From Amycolatopsis vastitatis (GTDB lineage: Bacteria > Actinomycetota > Actinomycetes > Mycobacteriales > Pseudonocardiaceae): a DNA stretch of 64,000 nt. This document shows positions 8,829 through 17,427 of the stretch, one piece after another. How positions within the stretch are numbered: position 1 is the stretch's first letter; every line of letters begins with the position of its first letter. The notes below the pieces were generated by a model, which saw only the letters and a list, made by a program, of their open reading frames with translations, was not told where the DNA came from and ran no database searches. The translations under genes and the position numbers were made by a program. The stretch lies in NCBI RefSeq assembly GCF_002234595.1, contig NZ_NMUL01000033.1, positions 103,026 through 167,025 on the forward strand, written 5' to 3'.

Positions 8829-9394
8829 CGCCAGGTCCCGACGCTGTCCACCAGCCGGCCGACGAAGCCGTCGGAGGCTGGGCCCCGCTGCATGGCCGCG
8901 CGGTAGACGATCGGCCCGACCAGCATCGCCGCCAGGTCGGACGGCTCGACGTCCGCCTCCAGTTCGCCGGCGGCCACGGCCATCCGGACGGCGGCGTGGA
9001 TCCGCTCGGTGATCGTCCTGACGGACTCGTCCTGGCGGTGCGCGAACTCCGCGTCCGACAACGCCGACTGCGCCAAGGTGAGCGAGACGGCGGCGACGGC
9101 CGGGATGGCGAGCTCGTCGGCCATCCGCCGGAGCTGCCGGCACAGCCACGGCCGGACCGGCAGCTCCGGATCGCGGAACAGCGGCAGTTCGGCGCCGCCC
9201 ATGGCCTCGAGGAGCAGCTGGTCGGCCCGCGGCCAGTGCCGGTACACGGTGGCCCGGCCCACGCCGGCCTCCTGGGCGACCCGCCGGTGGGTCACCGCGT
9301 CGAGGCCCTCGCCCGCCAGCAGCTGCCGGGCGGCGGCGACCATCGCCTCCCGGCTGCGCGCCGCCCGCGGATCCGTCGAATGACTCACCGTCAC
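8825..9394 (-). CDS. TetR/AcrR-family transcriptional regulator
   Basis: 189 residues. The N-terminal TetR helix-turn-helix covers about residues 35-54 (THRRVAQEAGVGRATVYRHW), followed by a helical ligand-binding domain. The start is GTG 9394, or GTG 9388 two codons later. Its own upstream region shows no copy of the 22-bp palindrome, so it probably acts on the site at 8331-8352 in front of the convergent membrane-protein gene and possibly the alcohol dehydrogenase. The ligand is unknown. Confidence 0.9.
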   Translation of the reverse strand: MTVSHSTDPRAARSREAMVAAARQLLAGEGLDAVTHRRVAQEAGVGRATVYRHWPRADQLLLEAMGGAELPLFRDPELPVRPWLCRQLRRMADELAIPAVAAVSLTLAQSALSDAEFAHRQDESVRTITERIHAAVRMAVAAGELEADVEPSDLAAMLVGPIVYRAAMQRGPASDGFVGRLVDSVGTWR

Positions 9395-9429
9395 ATCCTA
9401 CGAGGCACTCCGCCCGGCGGCGCCCCAGC

Positions 9430-12306
9430 TCAGCCGCACGCCCTCCCGTTCACCGTGAAGGCCGTCGGATTCTGGTTGCTCCCGGTGTAGCTGCCGTTGA
9501 AGCCGATCGGCACCGACTTCCCCGGCGCCACCGAGCCGTTCCAGGGCATCGCCGTGGCGGTCACGTCCGGGCCGGACTGCGACCACGTCGCCGACCAGCC
9601 CTGCGTCACCTTCTGACTGCCCGGGAAGGAGAACTTCAGCGCCCAGGTCGTCCAGGCCGTGGTGCCGGTGTTGGTCAGCGTGAGGGCGGCGGTGAACCCG
9701 CCGTTCCACGTGTTGGCCGCGTACGTCACCGCGCACCCGCCGGCCGGCTTGTCCGGCAGCGTCGTGAACTGCGCGGACGGCGAGTCGGGACCGGTGAGGC
9801 CCGCGCCGTTGCGGGCCACCACGACCAGGGAGTAGGCGGTCGACGGCGTCAGGCCCGTCAAGGTCGCGGTCGTCCCGGTGACGGTGGCGAGGACCTTGCG
9901 AGCCGAGCCGGTCACGCTGACCACGTCGTAGCCCTTGATCCCGCTTTCCGGATCCGAGGACGCCGTCCAGGTCACCGTCGCGCCGGTGCCGGACACCGCG
10001 GACACGACGGGCTTGCCCGCGGCGGCAGGCGGCGAGGTGTCCACAGTGGACGGCGACTTCTCCGCGGTCCAGTTCGCCAGCCAGGCCAGCGCCGAGTTCC
10101 AGTTGATGGCGACCTCGTTCACCGAGTACGCCTGGATGTCGTCGACGAAGCAGCGCTGGGGCGCGCAGCCGGTGAGCAGCCGCGCCGCGGTCGGGTCCTG
10201 CAGCCCGCTGTTGGGCCCGCCGGACAGCGCGCCGGGCGGGGCGGTCGGCAGCGACGGGTCGAGTTCGTGCGCCCAGAACCGGTGGTGCACGTTCTGCACG
10301 GCCTGGTCGCCGTGGCCGGAGACGTAGGAGTAGTTCGCCGGGTTGCGGCCCAGGAGGTAGTCCATCGCGGCGAAGGCGCCGTCGCGGTACTTGTCCTGCT
10401 TGGTGAAGTCGTACGCCAGGCCGAGCACCACGCCGTTGTTGGCGACCAGTCCGTTGGAGCCCCACTCGTAGGTGCCGTCGGCCGTGCGGTAGGGCGCGGG
10501 GTAGCCCATGGCCGCCATCTGCGCCAGGTGGCTGTCGGCGGTCGTGGTGATCGCCGTCCTGATCGCCGCGACGTCGGCCGCGGGCAGGCCGTTGGGCACC
10601 AGGGCGAGCGTGATGTCGCCGAGCGCGCCGGTCGAGCCCCAGTCGAAGCCGTGGGTGTTGAAGCTGACGCCGCGGTAGAGCGACGAGCCGGTGACGTCAC
10701 CGCGGTAGGCGCTCTTGCCCGTCGTCGTGTACAGCTCCGCGGCGGCCCAGTAGAACTCGTCGGTCACGGTGTTGTCGCTGTAGGTGCCGCCACCGGTGCC
10801 GTCATTGGGGTCCGCGAGCACGTTCGGGTTGGCCTTCGCCGCGGCGTAGGCCTTCTCGGCCGCGGCGAGCAGTTTCGCCGAGTAGGCCGGGTCGATGGTC
10901 CGCCACAACCGCGACGCCTGCGCGGCGACGGCGGCCATGTTCAGCGTGGCGGCCGTGCTCGGCGGGGAAAGCCGGCGCGGCTGGCTGTCCTGGTCGGGCC
11001 GGGTGGGCAGGCTCGTCCACTGCGCGTCGTGGATCTTGTGGTGCACCATGCCCGCGTTCGGCTTGCCGTCGGGGACCTGCATTTCCAGCAGGAAGTCGAC
11101 CTCCCAGCGAGCCTCGTCGAGGATGTCGGGAACGCCGTTGCCCTGTTCCGGGATCGCCAGCTTCCCGTCGCCCAGCGCGCTCGCGTCCCCCATCCGCAGC
11201 GCCCGCTCGTACTCGTCGAGCAGTTCCCACGTCGCGATGCCGCCGTTGACGACGTATTTCCCCTGGTCGCCGGCGTCGTACCAGCCACCGCGCACGTCGA
11301 GGGTGTAGCCGCAGTTCAGGTCCGACCGGCAGGGAACGTTGTTGTCACCCTGGTTCGGCGCGACGTTGACGTGCCCCGCAGGCCGCGCGTAGGCCGCGCC
11401 GGCGTACCGGGCGTCGATCGCGATGCCGCTGCGCTGGTGGTAGAAGAACGCGAGCGAGTCGTAGCGCAGTTTCTTCAGCCCGTCGGCGGCGATGTCGAAC
11501 GGGAAGCTGGTCTCGGAGCCGACGGTCAGCGTGTAGCCGGTCCCCGGGGTGTCATAGGCGGAGAAGTCGATCTCGTGCACCTTCTCGCCGGAAGCGGCGT
11601 CCGCACCGCGGGGCCGGGTCTGGCCGGTGGCCACGGCGGCGCCGGCGGAGGTCTTCAGCGTCCAGGTGAGGGAGGTGGCCGAGTCGCTGATGACGGTGGC
11701 CTTCTTGGGCAGGCCGGGCGTGTAACTTTCCTGGTTCACCCGGATGCCGCTGGTCGGCGGCAGGCCACCGGGCGGGACGACACCGCCGATCAGGGAGATG
11801 TTGTCCAGGCAGACGGTGTTGTTGGCGGCCTGCCCGCCGAACCAGAACGCCAGCTGCCCGTTGCCGGCGTTCGGGAAGTCCAAAGTGGACGTGAAGGTGA
11901 CGGTGAAGTGCTGGGTCGACGGCGTGACCGTCAGGTCGGTGCGCGAGATCTGCCGGTAGGGTGACACGGCCTCCCCGGCGACGGCGGAGATCTGCTGGGT
12001 GGTCGTGGCGTGCGCGTCGAAGGTCAGCGTGTACGGCTGTCCGGCCTCGAACGGAACCCCGTTTTGCCCGGCAAGCGCGTCGTAGCCGTTGGCGGTGCCA
12101 CCGGTGACGTCGGTGCAGAACTCCCCGGCGGTGACGCGGCTGGTAGTACCGGCCCCGGCCCACCAGGGGTCGATGGTGCCGCTGGAGAAGGTGCCGTTGA
12201 GCAGCCGTTCGTAGTCCGCGGCCGACGCGGGTACGGAACCGGCCGTCAGCCCGAGCGCCGCCGCGGCCAGCAAGGCCAGACCGGTCCGCAACTTCCTTGC
12301 CCGCAT
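9430..12306 (-). CDS. Secreted GH9 endoglucanase with CelD-N, FN3 and C-terminal CBM2
   Basis: A ~958-residue secreted cellulase. ATG 12306 is chosen because GAGGAG lies 7 bases upstream and the protein then begins MRARKLRTGLALLAAAALG, a normal signal peptide cleaved near PASA-AD. Longer in-frame starts up to 12471 lack this context and would run through the CebR box. Domains in order: a CBM4/9-like domain (about 30-165), a CelD N-terminal Ig-like domain (about 187-270, RVNQESY), a GH9 catalytic domain (about 275-750) with WYDAGDQGKY and a C-terminal VNEVAINWNS motif, a fibronectin type III domain (about 766-850) and a CBM2 (about 858-958, with cellulose-binding Trp residues). It acts outside the cell on cellulose. 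The CebR box in front predicts induction by cello-oligosaccharides. Confidence 0.94.
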   Translation of the reverse strand: MRARKLRTGLALLAAAALGLTAGSVPASAADYERLLNGTFSSGTIDPWWAGAGTTSRVTAGEFCTDVTGGTANGYDALAGQNGVPFEAGQPYTLTFDAHATTTQQISAVAGEAVSPYRQISRTDLTVTPSTQHFTVTFTSTLDFPNAGNGQLAFWFGGQAANNTVCLDNISLIGGVVPPGGLPPTSGIRVNQESYTPGLPKKATVISDSATSLTWTLKTSAGAAVATGQTRPRGADAASGEKVHEIDFSAYDTPGTGYTLTVGSETSFPFDIAADGLKKLRYDSLAFFYHQRSGIAIDARYAGAAYARPAGHVNVAPNQGDNNVPCRSDLNCGYTLDVRGGWYDAGDQGKYVVNGGIATWELLDEYERALRMGDASALGDGKLAIPEQGNGVPDILDEARWEVDFLLEMQVPDGKPNAGMVHHKIHDAQWTSLPTRPDQDSQPRRLSPPSTAATLNMAAVAAQASRLWRTIDPAYSAKLLAAAEKAYAAAKANPNVLADPNDGTGGGTYSDNTVTDEFYWAAAELYTTTGKSAYRGDVTGSSLYRGVSFNTHGFDWGSTGALGDITLALVPNGLPAADVAAIRTAITTTADSHLAQMAAMGYPAPYRTADGTYEWGSNGLVANNGVVLGLAYDFTKQDKYRDGAFAAMDYLLGRNPANYSYVSGHGDQAVQNVHHRFWAHELDPSLPTAPPGALSGGPNSGLQDPTAARLLTGCAPQRCFVDDIQAYSVNEVAINWNSALAWLANWTAEKSPSTVDTSPPAAAGKPVVSAVSGTGATVTWTASSDPESGIKGYDVVSVTGSARKVLATVTGTTATLTGLTPSTAYSLVVVARNGAGLTGPDSPSAQFTTLPDKPAGGCAVTYAANTWNGGFTAALTLTNTGTTAWTTWALKFSFPGSQKVTQGWSATWSQSGPDVTATAMPWNGSVAPGKSVPIGFNGSYTGSNQNPTAFTVNGRACG
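10040..10050. repeat. Dispersed palindrome TCCACAGTGGA, copy in cellulase gene
   Basis: Perfect copy encoding Ser-Thr-Val-Asp on the minus strand, in the linker before FN3. Confidence 0.7.
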
Positions 12307-12340
12307 TCGCCATCTCCTCATCGTCGAGCCGGCCGCAGGT

Positions 12341-12354
12341 TGGGAGCGCTCCCA
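12341..12354. promoter_or_regulatory. CebR/CelR operator, perfect 14-bp palindrome
   Basis: TGGGAGCGCTCCCA is the known binding site of the LacI-family cellulose-utilisation repressor CebR (CelR) of actinobacteria. It lies 35 bp upstream of the chosen cellulase start, inside the promoter/5' leader. The CebR gene itself is not in the window. Confidence 0.9.
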
Positions 12355-12493
12355 GGAAGGAGACTGTAAACGGCCCGGCACACGTTGGCAACAATCCGCA
12401 CTGGACGAGCGATCCTGCACCGGCAGGGCCGCGAAACTTTCGAGGATTGTTTCCTGGGCACGATCATCCAAACCAGAGGGTGACGTGGGTGTG

Positions 12494-12519
12494 GGCCCGT
12501 AGCCGTGTGGCTGCGGGCC
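12494..12519 (-). terminator. Hairpin after the DUF222/HNH gene
   Basis: Arms GGCCCGTAGCC and GGCTGCGGGCC (11 bp, one mismatch) close a 4-base loop 16 bp downstream of the HNH gene stop. No T-run follows on the minus strand, as is common in actinobacteria. Confidence 0.55.
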
Positions 12520-12534
12520 TGTCCCATGCTGTGG

Positions 12535-13764
12535 TTATGCCGCGAACGGCAGTGGTTGGTGCAGGTTGTTGCGCCTCGGTTTTCGCCGCTTGTCCAAGAA
12601 CACCGGCGGTAAGAATTCCGGGAGGCCGTCGGCGGCGATCCGGACCTCCCACCCCGAGCGGTGCAGCAGCCGGTGGTGGTGGGCGCACATCAGCACCAGA
12701 TTGCCCAGCTCGGTCGGGCCACCGTCGGCCCAGTGACGGATGTGGTGACCCTGACAGTGCCGAGGTGGGCGGTGGCAGCCGGGGAAGGCACAGCCCCGGT
12801 CCCGCAGGTAGAGGGCGTGGCGGATGGCTCGGGGAACCAGGCGGCGCAGGCGCCCCACATCGAGGGGTTCGCTGTGGGTGCCGAGGACGGCGGGGATGAT
12901 CATGCAGTCGCAGGCGTGCAACCGGGCTTCGGCGGCGGAGATCGTTCCGGTGTCGCCGAGGAGGGCGGTGCCGATACCGGTCTTCAGGTCTTCCAGGGAG
13001 ACCGCGACCATCACGTGGGTTCGGTCCCCGGCCTGCATCGGCAGGTCCGGGGTGTTCAACGCCAGGTCGAGGGCGTCGGAGAAGGCGTCGCCGTAGCGTT
13101 CCTGCGGCGACCGCAAATCCGGGCCCTCGCCGGCGGGGCGACGCTGGGCCAGCGAATCCAGCAGGACGCTGGCCCGGGCACCGGTCTCGTCATCCAGCCG
13201 GCCGCTGATCTCCCAGATCCCGGTCCGCTTCCGCCGCAGGGAGAGTTCCCGGGTGGGGGTGGCCGGTTCGGTGTCATCAGGTTCCGCCCCGTCGGGGTCG
13301 AGGTGGGCCAGGATGCGGGCGCCGAGGGCGGCGACCTGCCGATGCCCCGCGTCGGCGGCGAAGGTCAGCAGATGCTGCTCGGCGCCCTCGCGGTGTTCGA
13401 GTGGGATGTCCTGCAGGACCCCGGCAATCACGTCGATCATCGGGTTGCTCAGCTGTCCCGACCGGGCCACCACCCCCGTGGCGGCCGCCAGGGCCGGAAT
13501 CGGAGTGCCATCCAGGCTCAGGCCGGGGTTGACCGCCCGAGCCCGCTTCACCATCCGCTCGGCGGAGGATTTCGGGACATCCGCGAGGTGTTCCAGCAAT
13601 CGGGGAACGGATCGGTAGCCGAACAGCTCCAGCACCCCTCGCTGCTCGATCTCCACCAGCAGCGCACCCAGTTCGGCTTCGGCAGACCGGATGCACGCGA
13701 ACAGCGCACCGATGCGGTCGGCGATGGCCACCGCATCAGACTGCCAGAGCGCGTGTTCGGTCAT
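12535..13764 (-). CDS. DUF222 / HNH endonuclease domain protein
   Basis: 409 residues: an N-terminal DUF222 (13E12-repeat-like) region and a C-terminal HNH nuclease motif at about residues 325-362 (RDRGCAFPGC, then GHHIRHW and LVLMCAHHHRLLH) with the zinc-binding Cys pairs. The family is multicopy in actinobacteria and often linked to mobile or repeated DNA; its function is not established. ATG 13764 has no strong ribosome site. It lies isolated between the cellulase and the sugar operon, and a hairpin follows its stop. Confidence 0.9.
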   Translation of the reverse strand: MTEHALWQSDAVAIADRIGALFACIRSAEAELGALLVEIEQRGVLELFGYRSVPRLLEHLADVPKSSAERMVKRARAVNPGLSLDGTPIPALAAATGVVARSGQLSNPMIDVIAGVLQDIPLEHREGAEQHLLTFAADAGHRQVAALGARILAHLDPDGAEPDDTEPATPTRELSLRRKRTGIWEISGRLDDETGARASVLLDSLAQRRPAGEGPDLRSPQERYGDAFSDALDLALNTPDLPMQAGDRTHVMVAVSLEDLKTGIGTALLGDTGTISAAEARLHACDCMIIPAVLGTHSEPLDVGRLRRLVPRAIRHALYLRDRGCAFPGCHRPPRHCQGHHIRHWADGGPTELGNLVLMCAHHHRLLHRSGWEVRIAADGLPEFLPPVFLDKRRKPRRNNLHQPLPFAA

Positions 13765-13879
13765 AACTCAATGATTACCGGCAATCGAACACCTGTCATC
13801 ACACGAACAGGTACCACCAAAGCAGAACTGTCACAGCGGCGGAACACCCCACGAGAAAGGCGGCAGAGGGACTCGATGC

Positions 13880-13940
13880 GTGGGGAATCGGCGCTGGCGA
13901 CCACAAGGACAAGCAACCACGGCAAGCGCCGATTTCCCAC
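13880..13940 (-). terminator. Long-stem hairpin ending the sugar-importer operon
   Basis: A 16-bp inverted repeat with one mismatch (13880-13895 with 13925-13940) and a 29-base loop starts 25 bp after the glycosidase stop on the minus strand. Position and stem strength suggest a terminator; the large loop is atypical. Confidence 0.45.
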
Positions 13941-13965
13941 GCCACGGCGAAGCCGCGCTTGAAAC

Positions 13966-15627
13966 TCAACCAGAGGAAGCACGAAGCGAAGCATCACCAG
14001 CAAGAAGAAGGTAAGCACTGGCGGTCCACGTGTAAGCACGATCACGCAAACCTTCACCACTCAAGGCGTCAAAGTTCTCGGCAAACCCGGACTTCTCACA
14101 AACAGCCCGAAACCGAGCACTGACAAGGTCGGCAAGCTCAACAGCACCAGCCCGCCGAAGACCGTCTTCGATGAGCACGGTCGCAGGAGCCCAAACCGGA
14201 CCACGCCAATAGCCGTCCGCCTCATAGAACGAGGACGAGGGTTGTTCGGTAGCAAGCCCAATGTCGGTCAGATGCGAATCAAGTCCAGCCACAACCTTGT
14301 CCCGAACATCGGAAGGCAGATACTCCCCCAGCACAATCGGCATGAGATCGAGCAGGCTCGAGCCGGGCGAGGCAGGCTGGCTGACGAATCGAGTGCCGTC
14401 CCACAACCGGTCCAGCAGCGCCGTGAGAAGGTCGCCGGCAAGAGCACGCCACCGAGCAGCAGCACCGGAGTCTCCCAGCGAGCCAGCCAGCACAGCGAGT
14501 TCGTTCAGCTGCAGCACAAGGAAAGCGGCGAGGTCGGGCGTCCGCACGAGCCGCCGGTCGGCGAACGGGGTCGCGTTGTCCCAGCCGCTGTCGTTGCCGT
14601 GCTCGTAGTGGGCGAACGGCTGGCCGGGCACGCGGCGGTGGTCCAGCCAGAACGTCGTCCACGCCGCCAGCTGCCGGTAGACCCGCTCGGTTTCCGGCAG
14701 GCCACCGGGAAGACGGCCGCGCAGGCGGCTCAGCGTCCAGCCGTGAATGGGCGGCTTGACGAAGTTGCGCAGCACCTCGGCGTGGGTGATCGAGTCCGGC
14801 AGGGCACCCTGGTCGTCCTGGTGGTCGAAGACGACCTGGAACTGGTCCCACGCCAGCCCGGGACGGCCGCCGGCGAGGGCGAGCGCGTTGAAGCAGTGGT
14901 CCCAGCTCCACACCTTGTCCATCCAGTGCTTCGACATCAGCACGGCCGGACGGCCGACGAACCCGGACGGTCCCACGATGGCCGACCACAGCACGTAACA
15001 GGCGAGTTCGGCCGCCGGGGTGCGGTCGCTGCGCCAGGGCGCCACGTCGTCGGCGAAGGCGGTGAAGGCCGTCCGTGCCGCGGTGACCACCTCGTCGAAC
15101 GCCTGCTCCGGCACGTACGGCGCGCGGGTTCCCGGCAGTTCCTCGATCGCCACCTCCCAGGCGTCACCGCTGACGACGACGGCCCGCTCGGCCGTGCCGA
15201 GTGCTTCGGCTCCGATGTGCCGCACCTGTCCGGAAAGGACGGTGACCCGGTAGCGGTAACCCGTCTCGTAGGAGGTGAAGACGCCGGAGCCGTCGCCCGG
15301 ATCGGTGAAGAAGTACGTGCCGGTGAACGGGGTCAGCGTGGGCTCCGCGGCCCGGATCCGCAGCTCCAGGCCGCGCCCGGCGATCCGGAGTGCTTCCGGG
15401 GACGCGAACGCCGCCCTGATCCGCCCGTGGCCCCAGGCGAGTTCGGACGGCGTGGCCGTCACCGGTTCGTCGGCGACCAGGGCCAGGACGGCGTGCATGC
15501 CGTGGCGGTGGGACACCAGGTGCGGGTCGTCGGCGCAGGTGGCCTGGGCCACCACCGGGGAGACGTCGAGCCACGATCCCGGGTAGCTGAACGGGATCTC
15601 CCGCAGCGAGAATTCGCCCGTGGGCAC
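13966..15627 (-). CDS. GH63/MGH1-like glycoside hydrolase
   Basis: About 553 residues. An N-terminal beta-rich half is followed by an (alpha/alpha)6-type half with WSWDHCF (~238), GNDSGWDN, EADGYWRGPVWAP (~467) and a C-terminal YTWTASAYL. These signatures are shared by GH63, mannosylglycerate-hydrolase-like and related exo-glycosidases; the substrate is not decided. There is no signal peptide, so it should act in the cytoplasm on the sugar imported by the upstream ABC genes. The start is GTG 15627 with AAAGGA 9 bases upstream, 26 bp after the permease stop; a longer frame to 15873 only reads the permease gene out of frame. The last ~170 codons (about 14480-13966) use many T-ending codons unlike the rest of the gene. 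Confidence 0.85.
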   Translation of the reverse strand: MPTGEFSLREIPFSYPGSWLDVSPVVAQATCADDPHLVSHRHGMHAVLALVADEPVTATPSELAWGHGRIRAAFASPEALRIAGRGLELRIRAAEPTLTPFTGTYFFTDPGDGSGVFTSYETGYRYRVTVLSGQVRHIGAEALGTAERAVVVSGDAWEVAIEELPGTRAPYVPEQAFDEVVTAARTAFTAFADDVAPWRSDRTPAAELACYVLWSAIVGPSGFVGRPAVLMSKHWMDKVWSWDHCFNALALAGGRPGLAWDQFQVVFDHQDDQGALPDSITHAEVLRNFVKPPIHGWTLSRLRGRLPGGLPETERVYRQLAAWTTFWLDHRRVPGQPFAHYEHGNDSGWDNATPFADRRLVRTPDLAAFLVLQLNELAVLAGSLGDSGAAARWRALAGDLLTALLDRLWDGTRFVSQPASPGSSLLDLMPIVLGEYLPSDVRDKVVAGLDSHLTDIGLATEQPSSSFYEADGYWRGPVWAPATVLIEDGLRRAGAVELADLVSARFRAVCEKSGFAENFDALSGEGLRDRAYTWTASAYLLLAGDASLRASSG

Positions 15628-15653
15628 AGAGGTTGTCCTTTCCGGAAGGGGGC

Positions 15654-16463
15654 CTAGTCCTTGACGGCGCCCGCGGTGACGCCGGCGGCGACGAAGCGCT
15701 GCGCCAGCACGAGGAGCACGGCGGCCGGCACCGATGCGACCACCGCCGTCGCCATGATGGAGTTCCACTCCTGGTTGTTGTTGCCGATGTAGCGGTAGAT
15801 GCCCAGGGTCAGCGGCCGCATCGAGCCACCGCCGTCGAGCGTCGCCGCGAAGACGAAGTCCGACCAGGCCCACAGGAACGAGAAGAGCCCGGCGGTCACG
15901 ACCCCGTTGCGGCTCGCGGGCAGCACCACCGACCAGAACGCGCGCACCGCGCCCGCTCCGTCGATCGTGGCCGCCTGAACGAGCTCGTCCGGCACCGAGG
16001 CCATGAAGGAGGTGAGGATGAGCACGGCGAACGGCACCGCGATCGTCGAGTCGGCGAGGACCAGCCCCCAGGCCGTGTTCGTGATGCCGAGCTTGACGTA
16101 GATGCCGTAGAACCCCAGCGCCATGATGATGCCGGGGACCATCTGGGCGACGAGCAGCACGAACCCCAGCGACCGGTGGCCGCGCGGGCGGAGCTTCGCC
16201 AGCGCGTACGCCGAAGGCGCGGCCAGCACCAGGGTCAGCGCGACCGTGCCCAGCGCGACCAACAGGCTGGTCGCGAAGTACGGCAGCTGCTCGCGCAGGA
16301 CCCGTTGGTAGCCCTCGAACGTCGGATCGGCGGGGAACCAGTCGGGTGGGGACTTGCGCATCCGCCCGGCCGGGGTCAGCGACACGTTGACCATCCAGTA
16401 GACGGGGAACAACATCACGGCGGTGAGGACGAGCCCGACCGCCGTGCGCCAGTGCCGGGTCAC
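15654..16463 (-). CDS. Sugar ABC transporter permease, MalG-type
   Basis: 269 residues with six predicted membrane helices and the EAA-like loop ATIDGAGAVRAFWSVVLPASRNG that contacts the ATPase. It forms the membrane channel with the MalF-type partner for carbohydrate import. GTG 16463 overlaps the partner stop by 4 bp (GTGA) and has GGAGGAAGC in front. No ATP-binding subunit is encoded in the operon, which is usual where a shared MsiK-type ATPase serves many sugar importers. Confidence 0.92.
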   Translation of the reverse strand: MTRHWRTAVGLVLTAVMLFPVYWMVNVSLTPAGRMRKSPPDWFPADPTFEGYQRVLREQLPYFATSLLVALGTVALTLVLAAPSAYALAKLRPRGHRSLGFVLLVAQMVPGIIMALGFYGIYVKLGITNTAWGLVLADSTIAVPFAVLILTSFMASVPDELVQAATIDGAGAVRAFWSVVLPASRNGVVTAGLFSFLWAWSDFVFAATLDGGGSMRPLTLGIYRYIGNNNQEWNSIMATAVVASVPAAVLLVLAQRFVAAGVTAGAVKD

Positions 16464-17419
16464 GCTTCCTCCTGCCTGCGCTGCGTCCGGATGTAGAGCA
16501 GCCCCGCCACCAGGGCCAGCAGGATGAGCACGTTGCCCACGGCGGCGCTGGGCCCGAACCGCGGGAGCATGCTGCCGAACCCGAGCTGGTAGGACCACGT
16601 CGCCAGGGTGGTCGACGACCCGCCGGGGCCGCCCTTGGTCATGATCCAGATGACGTCGAAGACCTTAAGCGTGTAGACGAGTCCCAGCAGCAGGGTGATC
16701 GCCGAAACCGGGCGCAGGAGCGGGAACGTGATGTGCCGGAACCGCTGCCAGGCCCCGGCGCCGTCGAGGGACGCCGCTTCGTAGACCTCGGCCGGGATGT
16801 TCTGCAGGCCGCTGTGCAGCACGACGAGGTTGAACGGCACGCCGATCCAGATGTTGGCGATGATCACCGAGACCAGCGACCAGGACGGCGACGTCAGCCA
16901 GTCGATCCGGCCGGCGCCGAACCAGCCAAGCACGGAGTTGACGACACCGGACTCGCTGTTGAGCAGCCACGCCCACGTCGACCCCGAAACGATCAGGGGC
17001 AGCAGCCATGGCACGAGGAACAGTGCCCGCAGGGTCGGGCCGAGGCGGAAGTTCCGGGCGAAGAACACCGCCATCGCCAGGCCGATGCCGTACTGGAACA
17101 GCAGCGACGCGGCGGTGAAGACGAACGTGTCGAGCAGCGCCGTGCGGAACGTCGGATCGCCGAACACCGTGACGTAGTTGTCGAACCACACCAGCGGCGC
17201 CCCGCCGTGGACGAAGGTGCGGACCGTGTAGCCGCGGAGGCTGAGGTCGATGTTCGTCGCCAGCGGGTAGCCGTAGCACAGCACGAGGTAGGCGACGAGC
17301 GGCAGGAGGAACGCCCACGCGAGGAGCTGCTGCCGTCGGCGCCGCGCGCGCCCGGCCCGTCCGGGCGCCGGAGCGTCCGGACGGGTGGTGAGCACGACCG
17401 GCTCACGGATGTCCTGCAT
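16460..17419 (-). CDS. Sugar ABC transporter permease, MalF-type
   Basis: 319 residues: a cytoplasmic N-terminus rich in Arg/Pro, then about six membrane helices and the EAA loop EAASLDGAGAWQRFRHITFPLLRP. It pairs with the downstream MalG-type permease. ATG 17419 follows the binding-protein stop by 8 bp. A much longer in-frame reading up to 18790 exists but is the binding-protein gene in the wrong frame. Confidence 0.92.
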   Translation of the reverse strand: MQDIREPVVLTTRPDAPAPGRAGRARRRRQQLLAWAFLLPLVAYLVLCYGYPLATNIDLSLRGYTVRTFVHGGAPLVWFDNYVTVFGDPTFRTALLDTFVFTAASLLFQYGIGLAMAVFFARNFRLGPTLRALFLVPWLLPLIVSGSTWAWLLNSESGVVNSVLGWFGAGRIDWLTSPSWSLVSVIIANIWIGVPFNLVVLHSGLQNIPAEVYEAASLDGAGAWQRFRHITFPLLRPVSAITLLLGLVYTLKVFDVIWIMTKGGPGGSSTTLATWSYQLGFGSMLPRFGPSAAVGNVLILLALVAGLLYIRTQRRQEEA

Positions 17420-17427
17420 GAGCCGGC

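Noticed and set aside
12307..12471. N-terminal extension of the cellulase up to 12471
   Set aside because: It would place the CebR operator inside the coding region and bury the signal peptide; ATG 12306 has a good ribosome site.
12535..13764. DUF222/HNH gene as a mobile intron or insertion element
   Set aside because: No terminal inverted repeats, target duplications or transposase nearby; only the family association is suggestive.
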